A DNA stretch of 64,000 bases from Algimonas arctica. GTDB lineage: Bacteria; Pseudomonadota; Alphaproteobacteria; Caulobacterales; Maricaulaceae. Location: positions 62,001 through 126,000 of the forward strand of contig NZ_BMZH01000001.1 of the NCBI RefSeq assembly GCF_014652695.1. Direction: 5' to 3'. The notes below the pieces were generated by a model that saw only the letters and a list, made by a program, of their open reading frames with translations, did not search any database and was not told where the DNA came from. The translations under genes were made by a program, and so were the position numbers. Shown here in pieces: positions 63,984 through 64,000 of this stretch (its first letter is position 1; each line of letters starts with the position of its first letter).

Positions 63984-64000
63984 ATGAAACGCATTATTCT
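63984..64000 (+). CDS. Start of the next gene, cut by the window edge
   Basis: ATGAAACGCATTATTCT follows AGGGG at eight bases, a good ribosome site, 69 bases after crtI. Only MKRII is visible, so the product cannot be named. Confidence 0.45.

Overview
The window is alphaproteobacterial chromosome, most like a Caulobacterales/Maricaulales (Hyphomonadaceae-type) marine bacterium. Three things suggest this. It has the alphaproteobacterial gene orders ruvC-ruvA-ruvB-ybgC, eno-ftsB-pdh-lpd-lipA and ispDF-dusB-ntrBCYX-trkAH-hfq-hflX-mazG. It has a ceramide/sphingolipid locus of the kind known from Caulobacter crescentus. It has crtY-crtI carotenoid genes next to ccm genes. The assignment is made by eye; no search was run. 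No phage, IS element or CRISPR array was seen.

Layout. 1-2.5 kb: serA (cut by the window edge) and serC, minus strand. 2.6-3.4 kb: gene-free stretch with several perfect hairpins. 3.4-9.6 kb: dnaB facing ruvC-ruvA-ruvB-(small membrane protein)-ybgC, then two accessory genes where tolQRAB-pal might be expected. 9.7 kb: tRNA-Val(CAC). 10-25.7 kb: sphingolipid locus. It holds an acyl-AMP ligase/acyl-ACP synthetase, a dedicated ACP and serine palmitoyltransferase on the plus strand. A minus-strand block follows: TAM41-like nucleotidyltransferase, ceramide-kinase-like lipid kinase, LptG and LptF. A second plus-strand block holds DUF2141, a GNAT-type ceramide synthase, MobA-like nucleotidyltransferase, flippase, HAD phosphatase, CDP-glycerol-glycerophosphotransferase-like enzyme, cyclopropane synthase and an Asp/Asn-hydroxylase-like oxygenase. 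25.8-29.6 kb: M16 protease, arfB and rpmF. 29.7-42.8 kb: eno, ftsB, pdhA-MAPEG-pdhB-three small genes-pdhC, lpdA, acyltransferase-3, SDR, lipA and a coq10-like gene. 42.8-57 kb: pncC, ispDF, dusB, ntrBC, ntrYX, trkA, trkH, hfq, hflX and mazG. 57-59.7 kb: ccmD-C-B-A facing ccmE. 59.8-64 kb: secreted amidohydrolase, crtY, crtI and the first codons of the next gene.

How the genes fit together. The sphingolipid genes read as one pathway: acyl activation onto a dedicated ACP, condensation with serine (Spt), N-acylation (bCerS-like), phosphorylation (CpgB-like kinase), nucleotide-linked headgroup chemistry (TAM41-like, MobA-like, HAD, glycerophosphotransferase-like) and possibly transport (flippase, LptF/LptG paralogues). 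The reductase CerR, adjacent in Caulobacter, is not visible here. The pdh genes form pyruvate dehydrogenase, with lipA supplying lipoyl groups. The two Ntr sensor/regulator pairs are back to back, and neither regulator has the sigma-54 contact motif GAFTGA.
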